Source of the DNA: Melastoma dodecandrum
Taxonomy: Eukaryota > Streptophyta > Magnoliopsida > Myrtales > Melastomataceae
Direction of reading: 5' to 3'
Length of the DNA: 64,000 nt
Assembly: GCA_029817715.1 (NCBI GenBank)
Contig: JARUPY010000271.1
Span: 682,001 to 746,000 of the forward strand
Both the position numbers and the translations under genes were made by a program. Below the pieces are notes generated by a model. That model worked only from the letters and a program-made list of their open reading frames with translations, was not told the origin of the DNA and ran no database searches. Positions 23,178-35,000 of this stretch are shown in pieces (positions within the stretch are counted from its first letter, which is position 1; each line of letters starts with the position of its first letter).

Positions 23178-25687
23178 AGAGTGTCCGAACAAAATAAAAC
23201 TATGCTACTAGGGTTAATTGAATTTTGTTTGATCCAAGGTTGTCGGAAGAAATCAATGTCTTCGCCGGGTTTTGAAATAAGCGATTGCTTTGTACTTGAA
23301 GTTAAGGATAGACATTTCCTTAGTTTTTAGCTGGGCAGCCTCTTGACCAAGTCGTGTCGTATATAATGGGATTCGAATAATAAGGAAAAGGGGTTTTGTT
23401 AATAATAACTGGGAATCTTACTTACTCTCAATCTTCCGGTTTATGAAGTTATGTCAGTGAGGTTGCTTTACCAGTGTCCTTTCCGGCACGCTTATGTCGC
23501 TTCCATGGTTGATCAAATTACGAACGATCGAGGGGTTGTTTGGATGTAGGACGAGACTTTTGTTTTGTGGCCCGACTCAACGAGTGTTAAAATTGTTTGT
23601 AAAGATATTTATATGGGGTTGTGTCTCATATAAAGGGGCGTGTTATTGAAAGGGAACAGCGAGATCCCAATGGGACTAAGTTGTCTCGATGAGATCCCAC
23701 TGTTGTAATAAAGCGATTCTAATAGCTGGCCCCCTCTCCCATGTCAAGCAATAATTCTCGGTGTGACATGCATTCATCTTTTTCACTTCCCCCTATGTTA
23801 TTGCCGCTTTTCCTGCCAATTATTTATTAAAAAAATCTTAATCATAATTTAAGAGTGCCCTCGATCGGGGAAGCTTCCTTAATTCCCAATCGGCCAGCCG
23901 GTCATCTAAATTATCTCTGCCCGATTCAGAATCTGAGATGGGAGTAATAGGATATTGATGATATATGTAGGGAGTGTGAACTTCATATAATTAACGGGAC
24001 GATTTTTGGTGTTATGAAACTCTTGAAAGTTAAAAAAGCATGCGAGAGCCCAAAATGTCGTCGGCTGATGTAAGAAAATATTCATCGTGTGATACCAAAG
24101 TACTTGAAGGACGTCAGGACACACTCATCGGGATTTTATTGCATGCAATCGTGTCCATGCACTTTGACTAAAATCATCTTTGATTACAAAGGGGGCGTTT
24201 TGATTGTAGTCGTGAGGTCACGATCGTGTAATTCTTGGAGGACCTCCCCATAACTTGCGGCTACACAGAGGCTTAGGTGGCCGAAAAACCAAGTTAAAGT
24301 AAACCATTCCGAAACTTCATCGGTTGACAAAACTGGGGCACACACGAGCAACGACCGAAGCAAAAGCATGTCGTGAGAGATGAGTCGACCGGGATTGGGG
24401 GAGGGATTTTGTTGTTTCTTGCAAGGAAATCCTAGTTACACACTGAAGTTGGGTTTGTATTGGGAGGAGGACAGGTGTGTTGGCTTTTTTGGTGGGGGTT
24501 GGTCGTTTATCGTCGACAACACAACCCTCAATGATTGCTTTCGTTATTAAACAAAGAGATTTAAGAAGAAACAGCATGTTTATCGTGTCTTTTAGTGTTG
24601 CCGTCTTTCTCTGAACTTGCAAATACGTGCTTTTGACATGGACCATAAACCATGCCAACAACCTAAAAAGCCAGCAGCAAGACGAAGAAATATCGCGCAT
24701 AAAAAGCAATTCAATTTTTTTTAAAGTATTTATGTTTTATGATTAATTAATTTATGCCGATTTAATTCTTTAGATTTTAATGGACTTATTTAGAATTATT
24801 ATTTTTTATATTATATGGTATGTAAATTCACTTTGAAAAGGGTTAACTTTACGAAAGGCAATCTCATAGAAACACGTCTCAAATTTGGATTAAACTAAAC
24901 CTTCTTAAGGAAAGAAAAGCTGTCCTTTTTAATTCGCCCCGTATCATATGATTTGAATGGTTCGATTCTATCTTAGTTAGGTGGTCTCTTAAGAAAAAAA
25001 AAAGTGATGTTAACATAAGTAAACTGTTAAATCTGATAAATTCTTAGGAGATAGCTTTTAATTTAAAAGAAATTCGATAATAAACTCAATTTATTGGTCT
25101 CAAAACACCTCCCAATCGAAAATACTGTACATATTTATATACAATAAAACGTAAAAAAATAATAACCACTTATTATTAATAAAAAAAATTATCGAATAAT
25201 AGGCCCAGCACGTGAATAGAATGGCCCAAATGAAACTTGTCCAATCCAACGGTGTCGGTTAAGCCCCAATTACACTCACAAACACAAAAAAAAAAAAAAG
25301 GAGAGCATCGTGCCATACTTTCATCTCCGACCGTCCATCCATCCATCCACATCAACGAAGCTGATACTTCCACGTTGTTCTCCTCCTCTGTTGTCCTTCC
25401 CTATGCCCGACTCTGGTTGGTTTCCTTCACCTCCCAAAAAACCAAACCCGGATCCTCGGCCTGAAACCCAAATTCAGGATAGTTAACTATACGAACCCTG
25501 ATGCTGCTTTTACAAATACTTGCATTGTCGTGTTTCTTAGCTTGCTTGCTCGTGTAGTGACGGCCAAATTCTGATCGGGAATATTTAGCCAGTTTTGGGA
25601 GTTATTTGAAGGGCAGAGTTTTCTGATTTGGGAGTTGAAGTAGGTTAGGGTATGATGGTGGGTATTGTAGTTGTTAAACGATGAATG
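23178..25687. other. Intergenic, no gene recognised
   Basis: AT-rich DNA with poly(A)/poly(T) runs. The stretch around 25200-25500 may be the leader of the degraded kinase gene that follows. A 130-codon minus-strand open frame near 24.3-24.7 kb has no motif or splice context and was not called. Confidence 0.4.
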
Positions 25688-28600
25688 ATGCCGGTTCTGC
25701 GTAGCGGAGTGTGCAGAGGCCGAGCGATACCAGCCAACAATGCTAGGGACGGTATTGGGTACGTTGCGCGCGTTAGGAATAATAGCCGGACCGAACGTGG
25801 TGGGAATATTAGGAATAATGTGAGCGAGGGGGCGACTGAGGAGATTGCTGGGTTGCTGCAAGGACAAGATGACGGTCTCGTGCTGCTGCCGGCGGCGGCT
25901 ACCTTGGAGGTTGGGGGAGTTGAGGCCGGGTTGGTTGCTGCTGGAGAGGGAGTTGGTGCTGGTGGTGGAGGGGAGGTGATCAGGAACGAAGGGGGGATTG
26001 GGTTAGGTGATAACGAGTTGGGTGTTGATATCGGCTGTGGGGAGAATATTCAGACGGTTGCTGAAGAGGGAGTAGGGGAGAGGCCGATGGATGGTTTCAA
26101 AAGTGGCTTTGGGAAGACTAATAAAGGTAATGCCGGTGAGGATGAGGGTAACACGGCACCACTTCCGGAGAAGGTTTTGGCTGATTCTTGCAGCTCATCA
26201 ATGTTTTCTGCTTTTCTTTTTCCTTCATTTAAATTTTTTAAGTTTTCATTATGTTGAAATGAAGCTTTCATATTTGGTAATTTCATACAAAGAGCTGGGT
26301 GTAGTTCTTTCAGGCTAGGCCAATTGTTAGTGGGAGACTAATTCAGAATCCAGATGTTAATGTCAGGATATCTATGTTTAAATGGCTGCTTTGAGTCTGT
26401 GAAGCTCAAATGCAGAAACCTCGGATTCAGTTGCTTGCATTTGTTTAATTTTTTTCATTGGTTAATCAAGGAAGTCACGTATGGGTGAATTGTCTGTGTA
26501 TGTCAGTTTCCAATCAACCAGAATAGGCAATTCTGCTACCTTTATGAGTATTTACATGTATCGTATCGTCAAGAATCGTCAGATGGATGCATATTCCGAA
26601 TGGATGAGTAATATGAACGCAAACCTTGTTTCAGTGCTTCATATTCTCTTATTTACGTCTCGAAAATAATACTCGACTACCTTCTTTCTTATCGTGAATG
26701 TGGCACTAACTTATTGTTTGAATTTATTTTCCATCCTTTCTTCAGGTCCAGGTCGGCGGTTCTCCTGTCTATAAAATAGAAAGGAAACTGGGAAAGGGTG
26801 GTTTTGGGCAAGTTTATGTCGGTCGGCGTGCTGCTAGTGCAAACTCAAGTGGGCCTCTGGGGGTAAATTGTGCGACTTATTGCTGAAAAATTCACTATTC
26901 TGTGGCTTATGAAGAGACTGTATCTTAGGTGGCACTGAAGTTCGATCACAGAAATAGCAAAGGATGTAACTATGGACCCCCATATGAGTGCAAGTCTATA
27001 AGTGAGTATGCTTATTTATTTTGATAGCTTTATATAACGGGCGATCCATCTAATGTTAATGGCCTTGCTTTTGATTTTTTAAATGCTTAGTATTCTGGGA
27101 GGCTGTCATGGCATACCACGTCTCCATTTCAAGGGTCGACAAGGCGAGTACTATGTCATGGTGGGTGTTTTCTTTCGATATAAATTGTTTCCCATGGAGC
27201 CGATCCCTTCAGGAAGTATGAAATTCGGTAGTCGGTATAAAATTCAAATCTCACAGGTTATGGATATATTGGGCCCGAGTCTTTGGGATGTATGGAATAA
27301 CAACTCACACGTGTAAGTCAGTATATTTCAAGTGACATAATATTTCATGTCTTCCTGCTGTATGCAAGTTGCTTAGTTATCTTTTTTATCCTTGCCAGGA
27401 TGTCTGTTGAAATGGTTGCATGCATTGCTATCGAAGCATTATCCATCTTAGAGAAGCTGCATTCCAAAGGGTACTATCTATAGATTACTTCTACCGTCTA
27501 TTGTTCTTGTTATAATTTACTTGGTTCTTTTATGTGCCCTGTAAGTTAAGGTGGCCTGCTTAAACTTGATTAAGTTTGATCTGATATAATTGGATAAAAT
27601 TGCCAATAGAAGATTTTTTTTATTGCAAATGTTTTATGGGCTGCCAAATGTTTTTATTGCAAATGTTTTATGGCCTGCTTGTATCATGTCATTTGCTCTT
27701 GAGGTATGTGCACGGGGACGTGAAGCCAGAGAATTTCCTGCTTTGGATCAGGAATTCAAAGCTTCACAGGTTTTCCACAGTTGTACTTTTCCTGATTTGT
27801 TTGTGCCAGAATAGATGGCTTACCATCACTGTCAAATTACTTTTACGTTTGTTGTTTTAGGTATCACTATAATGTGGCTGAGTCAAGACTGCACCAGCAT
27901 ATCGAGAAAGGGAACGAGGATGGATTGTTTATCAGTAGTGTAGCATCTTGTCAAAACCTTTAGGCGTTAATCTTGGATGCTGGGACAGGATTCACTTCTC
28001 AAGTTTACCAGTTGTCACCTTTTTTCCTTCACAAGGTACTTTGGAGGCTTCCGTCTGGGTGTAGACCACATAAAAAAGTTTTTTCAAGTCTCTAAAGTCT
28101 CTGTTGTTGCAGGAGCGGATCATGGAAAAATGGGACAAGAATTATTATATCAGTGCGGTGTCGGGAGCTACTAACGGAGCTCATTGATGGTAATGTCTAA
28201 AGGTCAGTGTTTCACATATTTGCACGCATTTCTCTGTAGCTTTGTATTGTGACAGACCTAATTATTGCTATGATATCATACCTAGGCACTCAGTATTTGC
28301 AGCAATCATACAAAGTCAGTGACGCGTTCTCCTATAAATGGATAAACAAGAAATGGAAGGAGGATTTCCATGTGACTGCTATGGCAACCACCGGATGCCG
28401 ATGGGCAGTCGTTATGTCTCGTGGTGCTGGGTTTTCTGAACAGACGAGACTTGCTTCTCTCATTCTTCAAGGAACAATTCCCCTTATTATCTGCTGTTAG
28501 CAAAGCCAATGAAAGAAAAATGTTGTATTTCAGGCTGTTGAACTGGATTTCCTTTACCCAAGTGAAGGTATTCATAAGCATTGGGATTACGGGTACTGCA

Positions 28601-28861
28601 TTACAGCTACAGCTGCCACATGGGACCAAGCTGCGTTCGTCCTGAGTGTGGCAAGGAGGCGGCCCTCTGATGAAACGCAGGAGACTCTTCAATCCTCTGC
28701 TTTTCCTAGCACCCATGTCAAGGTCCCATTGCATAAGTCTCTCCTAGACTGTCTTGACGTATTTAATTTTTGTAACCCTAAACTTCTCTGGTGGATTGAC
28801 AGGAGAAGTGGGCGAAGAATCTTTACATCACCTCCATCTGTTAGGAAGAACTGTTTCGTGA
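25688..28861 (+). pseudogene. MUT9-like (PPK/MLK) CK1-type kinase pseudogene
   Basis: Homologous exons in order: 25688-26173 (MPVLRSG start, Gly-rich linker), 26746-26862 ([20 protein letters not shown]), 26929 on (VALKFDHRNSKGCNYGPPYE), about 27091-27160, 27257-27312, a CIAIEALSILEKLHSKG exon near 27401-27470, about 27703-27770 (VHGDVKPENFLL), 27861-28038, 28113 on, about 28285-28443, 28534-28568 and 28803-28861. The kinase core after the catalytic HGDVKPEN loop, including the DLG motif and the C-lobe, is missing between about 27770 and 27861. Further lesions are an in-frame TAG at 27961-27963 (Trp expected), a frameshift near 28177-28187 exposing TGA, a lost donor (AC for GT) at 28444-28445 and a one-base loss near 28842 just before the end. 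MLK kinases phosphorylate histone H3 and clock or light regulators. This copy cannot encode one. Confidence 0.88.
27617..27673 (+). repeat. 23-base direct repeat in a pseudogene intron
   Basis: Copies at 27617-27639 and 27651-27673, period 34, in the interval before the VHGDVKPENFLL exon. It looks like a recent local duplication. Confidence 0.8.
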
Positions 28862-29693
28862 GTGTCAGTGTCATGCTGTGTCCCCAAAACCGCCACAGAA
28901 CACAAGAGTTTTTGGCCACCAGTTGGGGGGGCCGAGGTATCATTTCTCCTCCTAATGCATATTCTGCTGCCTAAGTTTAGGACAAGGCTTTAATAGTATG
29001 TCGTAGGATGTAATACTCATGAGAGCATATATGATGGTGTGTGCTAACTCTAGGACATTAAAAAACAACTCTATTACCGTAGTAGTAGTAGTAATCAGTC
29101 AGGAGTTCCATGGAGTTCTGCCCCATTTTACCAATTTCTTGTATAGTTTTGTCAAGAGTGGTTTAATATATTGGTTTATATATAAAATGTATATTAATAA
29201 GAACACTCTCGATCCTGGTTATCAGGATCGGGATCAAACTATTGAGCTTAAGTCATTACGATCGAACCTAACTAGGTAGAATCGTAAACGGTAAAAGTGA
29301 TAGTATCAAAAATTTTGAATCGGTAGGATGAGGAAACCCTATATCATTATCGTTTTTTCTTTTACAAAAATGTATGCATGTAATTCATCTTTCCGTCCCA
29401 ATTGTTGTTATTTAACACGTTTTTGAAATTATCGTTGTTACATTTGGTTTTTTAGATTACTAATTCTATCTATTCAGAAGAATTATTATTTTTAATTCAT
29501 TTATATGCATTAATTAGATTCTTGTGTCTATATTTTCACATCGTTTTTAGAATTCATCATATAATAGTAAATATATATATATTTCAAACAACTGGGTACC
29601 AAAATAATAGTAATAACAATATAATCTTTGTTCAAACTCGCAACCAAGATGTAAAGGAATGGTCTTTGTTCCAGTTTGGGTGTTACAATTGCT
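28862..29693. other. Intergenic, AT-rich, no gene recognised
   Basis: Short trinucleotide (AGT) run near 29079-29092 and AT-rich DNA. The right end should hold the 3' untranslated region of the next minus-strand gene. Confidence 0.4.
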
Positions 29694-31165
29694 TCACGTA
29701 TCTCCCAAGTTCTTGAACATGTACACAACAAAATGGTAGACGAGGGTCAGAACCACGGCTATCATGGCCTGCTGCCCAACTGTTATCTGGCTGGCCATTT
29801 TTTCCTTGGCCAATGGCAGCTGCGGCGGCAAGTACAGTAACCCAATTGAGACACTGTCCTTGCTTCCGCCTTCGAATACTGGCCTCCCGATGACATGCCT
29901 ATACTGTCCTCCGCACGATGCCTATGACGAAAACGTGTCTCATAAAATATCCGATCCGAAAACTTCTATATCAAGCCTAGTGTCGGGCCATACCTGGAAC
30001 CGATCACCGACCGTGACGATGATGGAGTCCTTCTCCGGGCAAAACAACACCCACCCTTTCTTCGAGTAAACATGGAATTGTGAAGCTCCGTTCGGCACGT
30101 GAAGACAGAGGGCGTGGGAGTAGTCGGCTCCTCTAATCATCATCTTGATTATGTCATACCGCAACGAGCTCGCCAACCTATCGGTCTCAAGGCTCGGCCT
30201 GTGCTTCACTATACACAGCACCGAACCACCGCATCTCTCTTCCACGGTCAGATTGTCGTCCTTGCACATCAGCTTGAGCGAGTTCTCCCACAGAGCGGAG
30301 AAAATCGTCTCCGCAACTTTGTCGAGTTCAGAATTCATCCATATCATTTTCTCTCTGCAAAATCACAAACAAAATGGAAGAATCGGATGAACTTAATTTG
30401 GAAAGGACAAAAGGATTTAATTAATGAAAGGTTAGAAGAGTTAATGCTGTTTGTAATGATTAATGATTACCTGAAGTTCGAGAATCCTTTCGGCCAAACT
30501 CTTTCCAAGTCCAGGTTCAGGCCTTTGTCATCGCACCACACGAACTCCTCTGCGGATTCACTCTCCTCCTCTTCGACATGAACCTCCTCGAACCCAAGAA
30601 ACCTCTCGGCCGACCTTGTCACCGAGTCCCTTCCTAGGCTCGACAACTCGAACACCCCCCCAGCCGCATTGACAGCTTTTAGCAGTAGCTCACGCGAGAT
30701 CCCAAACTCGACCAGCTGGAAACAACCCACCCTCGCTATGGAATCTAGCATCCTCAAGGCAGCTTCGCGCCGCGAGCCACCATCCCTCAGGGAACGGATG
30801 TCGATCACAGAAGGGTTGTCGATGAACCTCTGCCTGGGGAAGATCTTGTCAGGAAGCACAAGATCGGGGACGCGGAGCGAGGACTGCAGGAACTCGGTGA
30901 TGACGTCGTCGTTCGTAACGCAGGAACGTCTCCCTGACGCGACGGGGGAGGGGGGAGGCGCCCGGAAATCGATAGGACCGTCTTGCAGGGACGGTTGAGG
31001 GGAAACGGCCATGGCATGTGGGATAAACTCGTCAAAGCACACGTTGGGCGGCTTCGTGCAGAGTGAGTTGATAATAATACTCCTGGTGAAAGGATCACTG
31101 CTGCCGCTGCTCATTGCAAGTAACTTGGTCTGTGATGATGATGATGCACGAGAGGGAGACATCAT
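29694..31165 (-). CDS. 2-oxoglutarate/Fe(II) oxygenase-like protein with C-terminal membrane anchor
   Basis: Three exons: 30471-31165, 29994-30354 and 29694-29903, giving 421 residues in a closed frame. Two adjacent ATGs open the frame, and a third at 31114 is also possible. Middle segments fit the plant dioxygenase layout: an N-domain part (DSIARVGCFQLVEFGIS) and a core part (SIIVTVGDRFQVWPDTR, joined across the intron to YRHVIGRPVFEGG). The facial triad seems lost: HALCLHV stands where HxD is expected, and Gly of VIGR stands where the second His is expected. The last 30 residues include a hydrophobic helix (AMIAVVLTLVYHFVVYMF) and a short tail, as in tail-anchored proteins. It may be a non-catalytic relative on the ER or another membrane. 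Family assignment is by pattern only. Confidence 0.72.
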
Positions 31166-32077
31166 TAGGAAGAAAAAAAATAAAAAGAGAGACGAGACAG
31201 AGAGAAAGCAAAAGGCAATGATGGAATGTCGTGGACGTCCCCCGACATTGACAGAACCACCTTCCCAATCTCCGCTTTACAGCCTTGAAGAACGTCTTCA
31301 TTATTCATTTGATGATGTATCGCTCCTCTCGACATTCAAAGAAATGAAGAAGAAGCATCGCTCCTTTGGAAATTCAAAAGAGGAAAAATTCGTACGTACT
31401 TAAAAGGTTAGCTCAAGAGTTCAGAGTGTATGCTTTATTTTTCGAGTATGATTCTTGTTCGATGAACGAACGTTCCCTAAAAAAGAAAAGAGATGGGTGG
31501 GACATACAGGGCCTGAGTGGACCCATCAACCTTTGCCTAAATTTTAGGCTTTATTGATCTCCCAGTTCAGCCCCCCATATAAAATTACCAATACATCCCA
31601 AAATCAACATTGAAGAAAGGGAAAGGGAAAAGGAAACCAATGTATTAACTTGAGTCCGTCTTTCCGAGTCGGCTCCAAGCTATTTGCTAAGCGCCCGACA
31701 CGGGCCCAAAACTAATGGGAGGGCCTGGAGTCACCATCAGGCCCATTTACATGAGCCCATTTGTGAGTTACTCGGCCCATCGTAGCACGGGGGCAGGAGG
31801 GACATTACAAACCTGCTAATGACAGTTTAGCTGTCTTTTCACGACCCAATCAAGGGCAATTTAACATCATCGAAATCCCCATCTTACGTGATTATGTTAA
31901 TCATGAAGGTGACACCAACAACGTTGACTCCCCCCCTCCCTCCCAAATAAAATAAAAAATCAAACCACTCCATAAATAAACCTACCATTGTCATTACATA
32001 TACTTTCATATATATAAGTAAGTTGGATACATTTTTCTGTTGTTAGGCTTCGAATGGGTAGGTAGTAGGGGGAGACG
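31166..32077. promoter_or_regulatory. Divergent promoter region between the oxygenase-like and PDR genes
   Basis: The two genes are transcribed away from each other. GGGCCC, GGCCCA and GCCCA elements cluster at about 31695-31780, resembling site II (TCP-type) motifs. They could serve either direction. No gene was seen. Confidence 0.4.
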
Positions 32078-35000
32078 ATGGAAGGACTCGAGAGGGGGCG
32101 GTCCGGCAAGAGGATGGGGATGGTGGCGGAGAGCATAACCCGGGGATTCAGCCCTAGTGGTTGGGGGATGGACGCGAGGCACGACTGCGACGAGGAGGCG
32201 CTCAAGTGGGCGGCAATCGAGAGGCTGCCCACGTACGACCGGCTCAGGACCAGCATCTTGAAATCCGTTGTGGATGAGGACGAGAAGGTGGTGGTGAACA
32301 AAGAGGTCGACGTCAGGAAGCTCGGCGTGAGGGAACGGCTGGAGTTCATTGACCGAATGTTTAAGGTCGCCGAGGACGATAACGAAAAGTTCCTCGTCAA
32401 GTTCCGGGAACGTCTCGACAAGTAAGTCGTATCGTGAAATCGTATTCTCTTTTCTCCATTCTTTTGCCTGGAATTCTATCCAAAAAAAAGTTATTTTCGT
32501 TACATTCAAGCAATAGTTTAAGGTTGCCGAATGGGGATGGAAGTTCCTCAAACCATAAAAAATGACATTCCATCTTCCCATTATCTTTTGTTTGGTCATA
32601 CTCTAACTTAACAATGACAATCGATTATTACTATCATTATTGCTATAATAAGTTCTACCTAACCTAATCGACTGCGAACTGTTTGGTTATACACTTAAAT
32701 AATGATTGTCATCGAACCCCATTTTTTCTTACCAAGACAAGTACTGATTTTCTTTAAAACATGTTACAATTATGGAAGGGTTGGAATAAAGCTTCCTACA
32801 GTAGAAGTGAGGTTCGAGAACTTAACAGTCGAAGCAGACTGTTACGTCGGGAGCAGAGCCCTTCCTACGCTCCTGAACGCCACCAAAAACATTGTGGAGT
32901 CAGCATGCGGCCTGTTCGGTGTCCGATGGGCCAAAAGGAAGAGGCTCACAATACTCAAGAACGTCTCCGGCATACTGAAGCCATCAAGGTGTGATCGATT
33001 ACCTCGGATGATTTCAGATAATTAGTCCGATGGCTTTAGTTAATCTGGTTGTAATGGCGCTTTTTGTTTAGGATGGTCCTCCTGCTTGGACCACCTTCCT
33101 CAGGGAAGACGACCCTGCTGTTAGCTCTTGCCGGTAGATTAGACCCCAGCTTGAAGGTAATTATAGAACATGTGATGGTGTGATTAAGATAATTATGGCT
33201 ATTAATAACCGGGTGCTCATCGTAATGCAAAAAATAATCGACCAGGTCCAAGGTGAAATAACCTACAATGGCTACAAACTGCGTGAGTTTGTACCACGGA
33301 AGACCTCCGCATACATCAGCCAGTATGACGTTCATGTCGCCGAGATGACCGTGAAGGAGACATTAGATTTCTCGTCCAGGTGCCAGGGAGTCGGCACTCG
33401 ATACGGTAAGCACGAACATGAAAAAGCAGGCCCCCGTTTCTATATACTCTTTTCAGAAGATAGAAAAATTACAGTAGGGTTTTCCAGAGCTGTTGAGTGA
33501 GCTGGCAAGGAGGGAGAAGCATGCCGGCATCTTCCCCGAACCGGAACTCGACCTCTTCATGAAGGTAAAGCGTCGTCGTCCAATCGGACATCGAAATAGT
33601 TGGGATTACCTCATATTTTAGTTTTAATTTAGTGTCCACGCAGGCAACATCCATGGGAGGAATGGAAAGCAGTCTTATTACAGACTACACACTCAAAGTA
33701 TGTGAAAACTTAACCCCTTTCTTATTATTATTGCAAATCCAACGATCAAGATAACTACTGGAAGGGCAGAAGTCAAACAACAAGCCTATCTTCATTCATA
33801 ATAACCTCTTCCCCCAGTTCCCAACCTTCTTTCTCCTCCCACCTACTTCGTTGACTTATTGTGGTTTGCCGGCCAAACGAAATGAAACTTTTTGTTATGA
33901 ACTCATTGCCTGGACTAAACAGATACTGGGACTCGACTTATGTCGGGGCACAATCGTCGGCAATGAGATGCTCAGAGGGATATCCGGCGGGCAGAAGAAA
34001 AGGGTCACCACAGGTCAATTTAGCTTTGCGCTTTAAAGGGAAGAAACTAAATCAATCGACATTCATAGCTATTAATTGTACACAATCCGCATCTTGTTTT
34101 CGTTTTAATTCCAGGGGAGATGATTGTTGGTCCAACCAAGACATTGTTGATGGACGAGATATCGACAGGGCTGGACAGCTCCACGACCTTCCAAATAGCG
34201 AAGTGCCTGCAACAGATCACGCACCTCACCGACGCGACCATCCTCATGTCGCTACTACAACCGGCCCCCGAGACGTTCGAACTGTTTGACGATGTCATAC
34301 TCCTGTCCGAGGGCCAGATCGTGTACCAGGGTCCGAGGGATCAGGCCCTCGAGTTCTTCGAGAGGTGCGGGTTCGCATGCCCAGAGAGGAAAGGCGCAGC
34401 TGATTTCTTGCAAGAGGTAGCATTTGAAATTAAATGGGCCTTTACTGGGCCTAAACGTTCAGGCCCAATATAACGTCAATGGGCTGACTAAGGTTCAGCC
34501 CAAGAACGGATTATTATAAGTTAAGGAGTTGTGGCCGACGATGATCCATCTCTTGAAAACAGGTTACTTCAAGGAAGGATCAAGAGCAGTACTGGGCGGA
34601 CAGGTCCAAGCCATACAGATACATGACTGTGAGCGATTTCGCGAGCAAGTTCAAGCACTTCCATGCTGGGGTGCGACTCGAAAATGACATGTCGATCCCT
34701 TTCGACAAGAAGCAAAGTCATCGAGCAGCCCTTGCCTTCACCAAGTACTCGGTCCCAATGATGGAGCTCCTCAATGCCTGTTTCAACAAGGAGTGGCTCC
34801 TCATCAAGAAGAATGCCTTCGTCTACGTCTTCCAGATTGTCCAGATCATACTCATCGCTGTGGTCACATCTACCGTTTACTTTAGGAGCAGGATGCACAC
34901 GAGGACTGAGGATGACGGCGCATTCTACATGGGTGCACTCATATACACTCTCATCATCAACATGTTTAATGGATTTGCTGAGCTGTCACTTACGTTGACG

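Noticed and set aside
24317..24709. A 130-codon minus-strand frame
   Set aside because: No motif, no conserved pattern and AT-rich flanks. Chance occurrence is likely.
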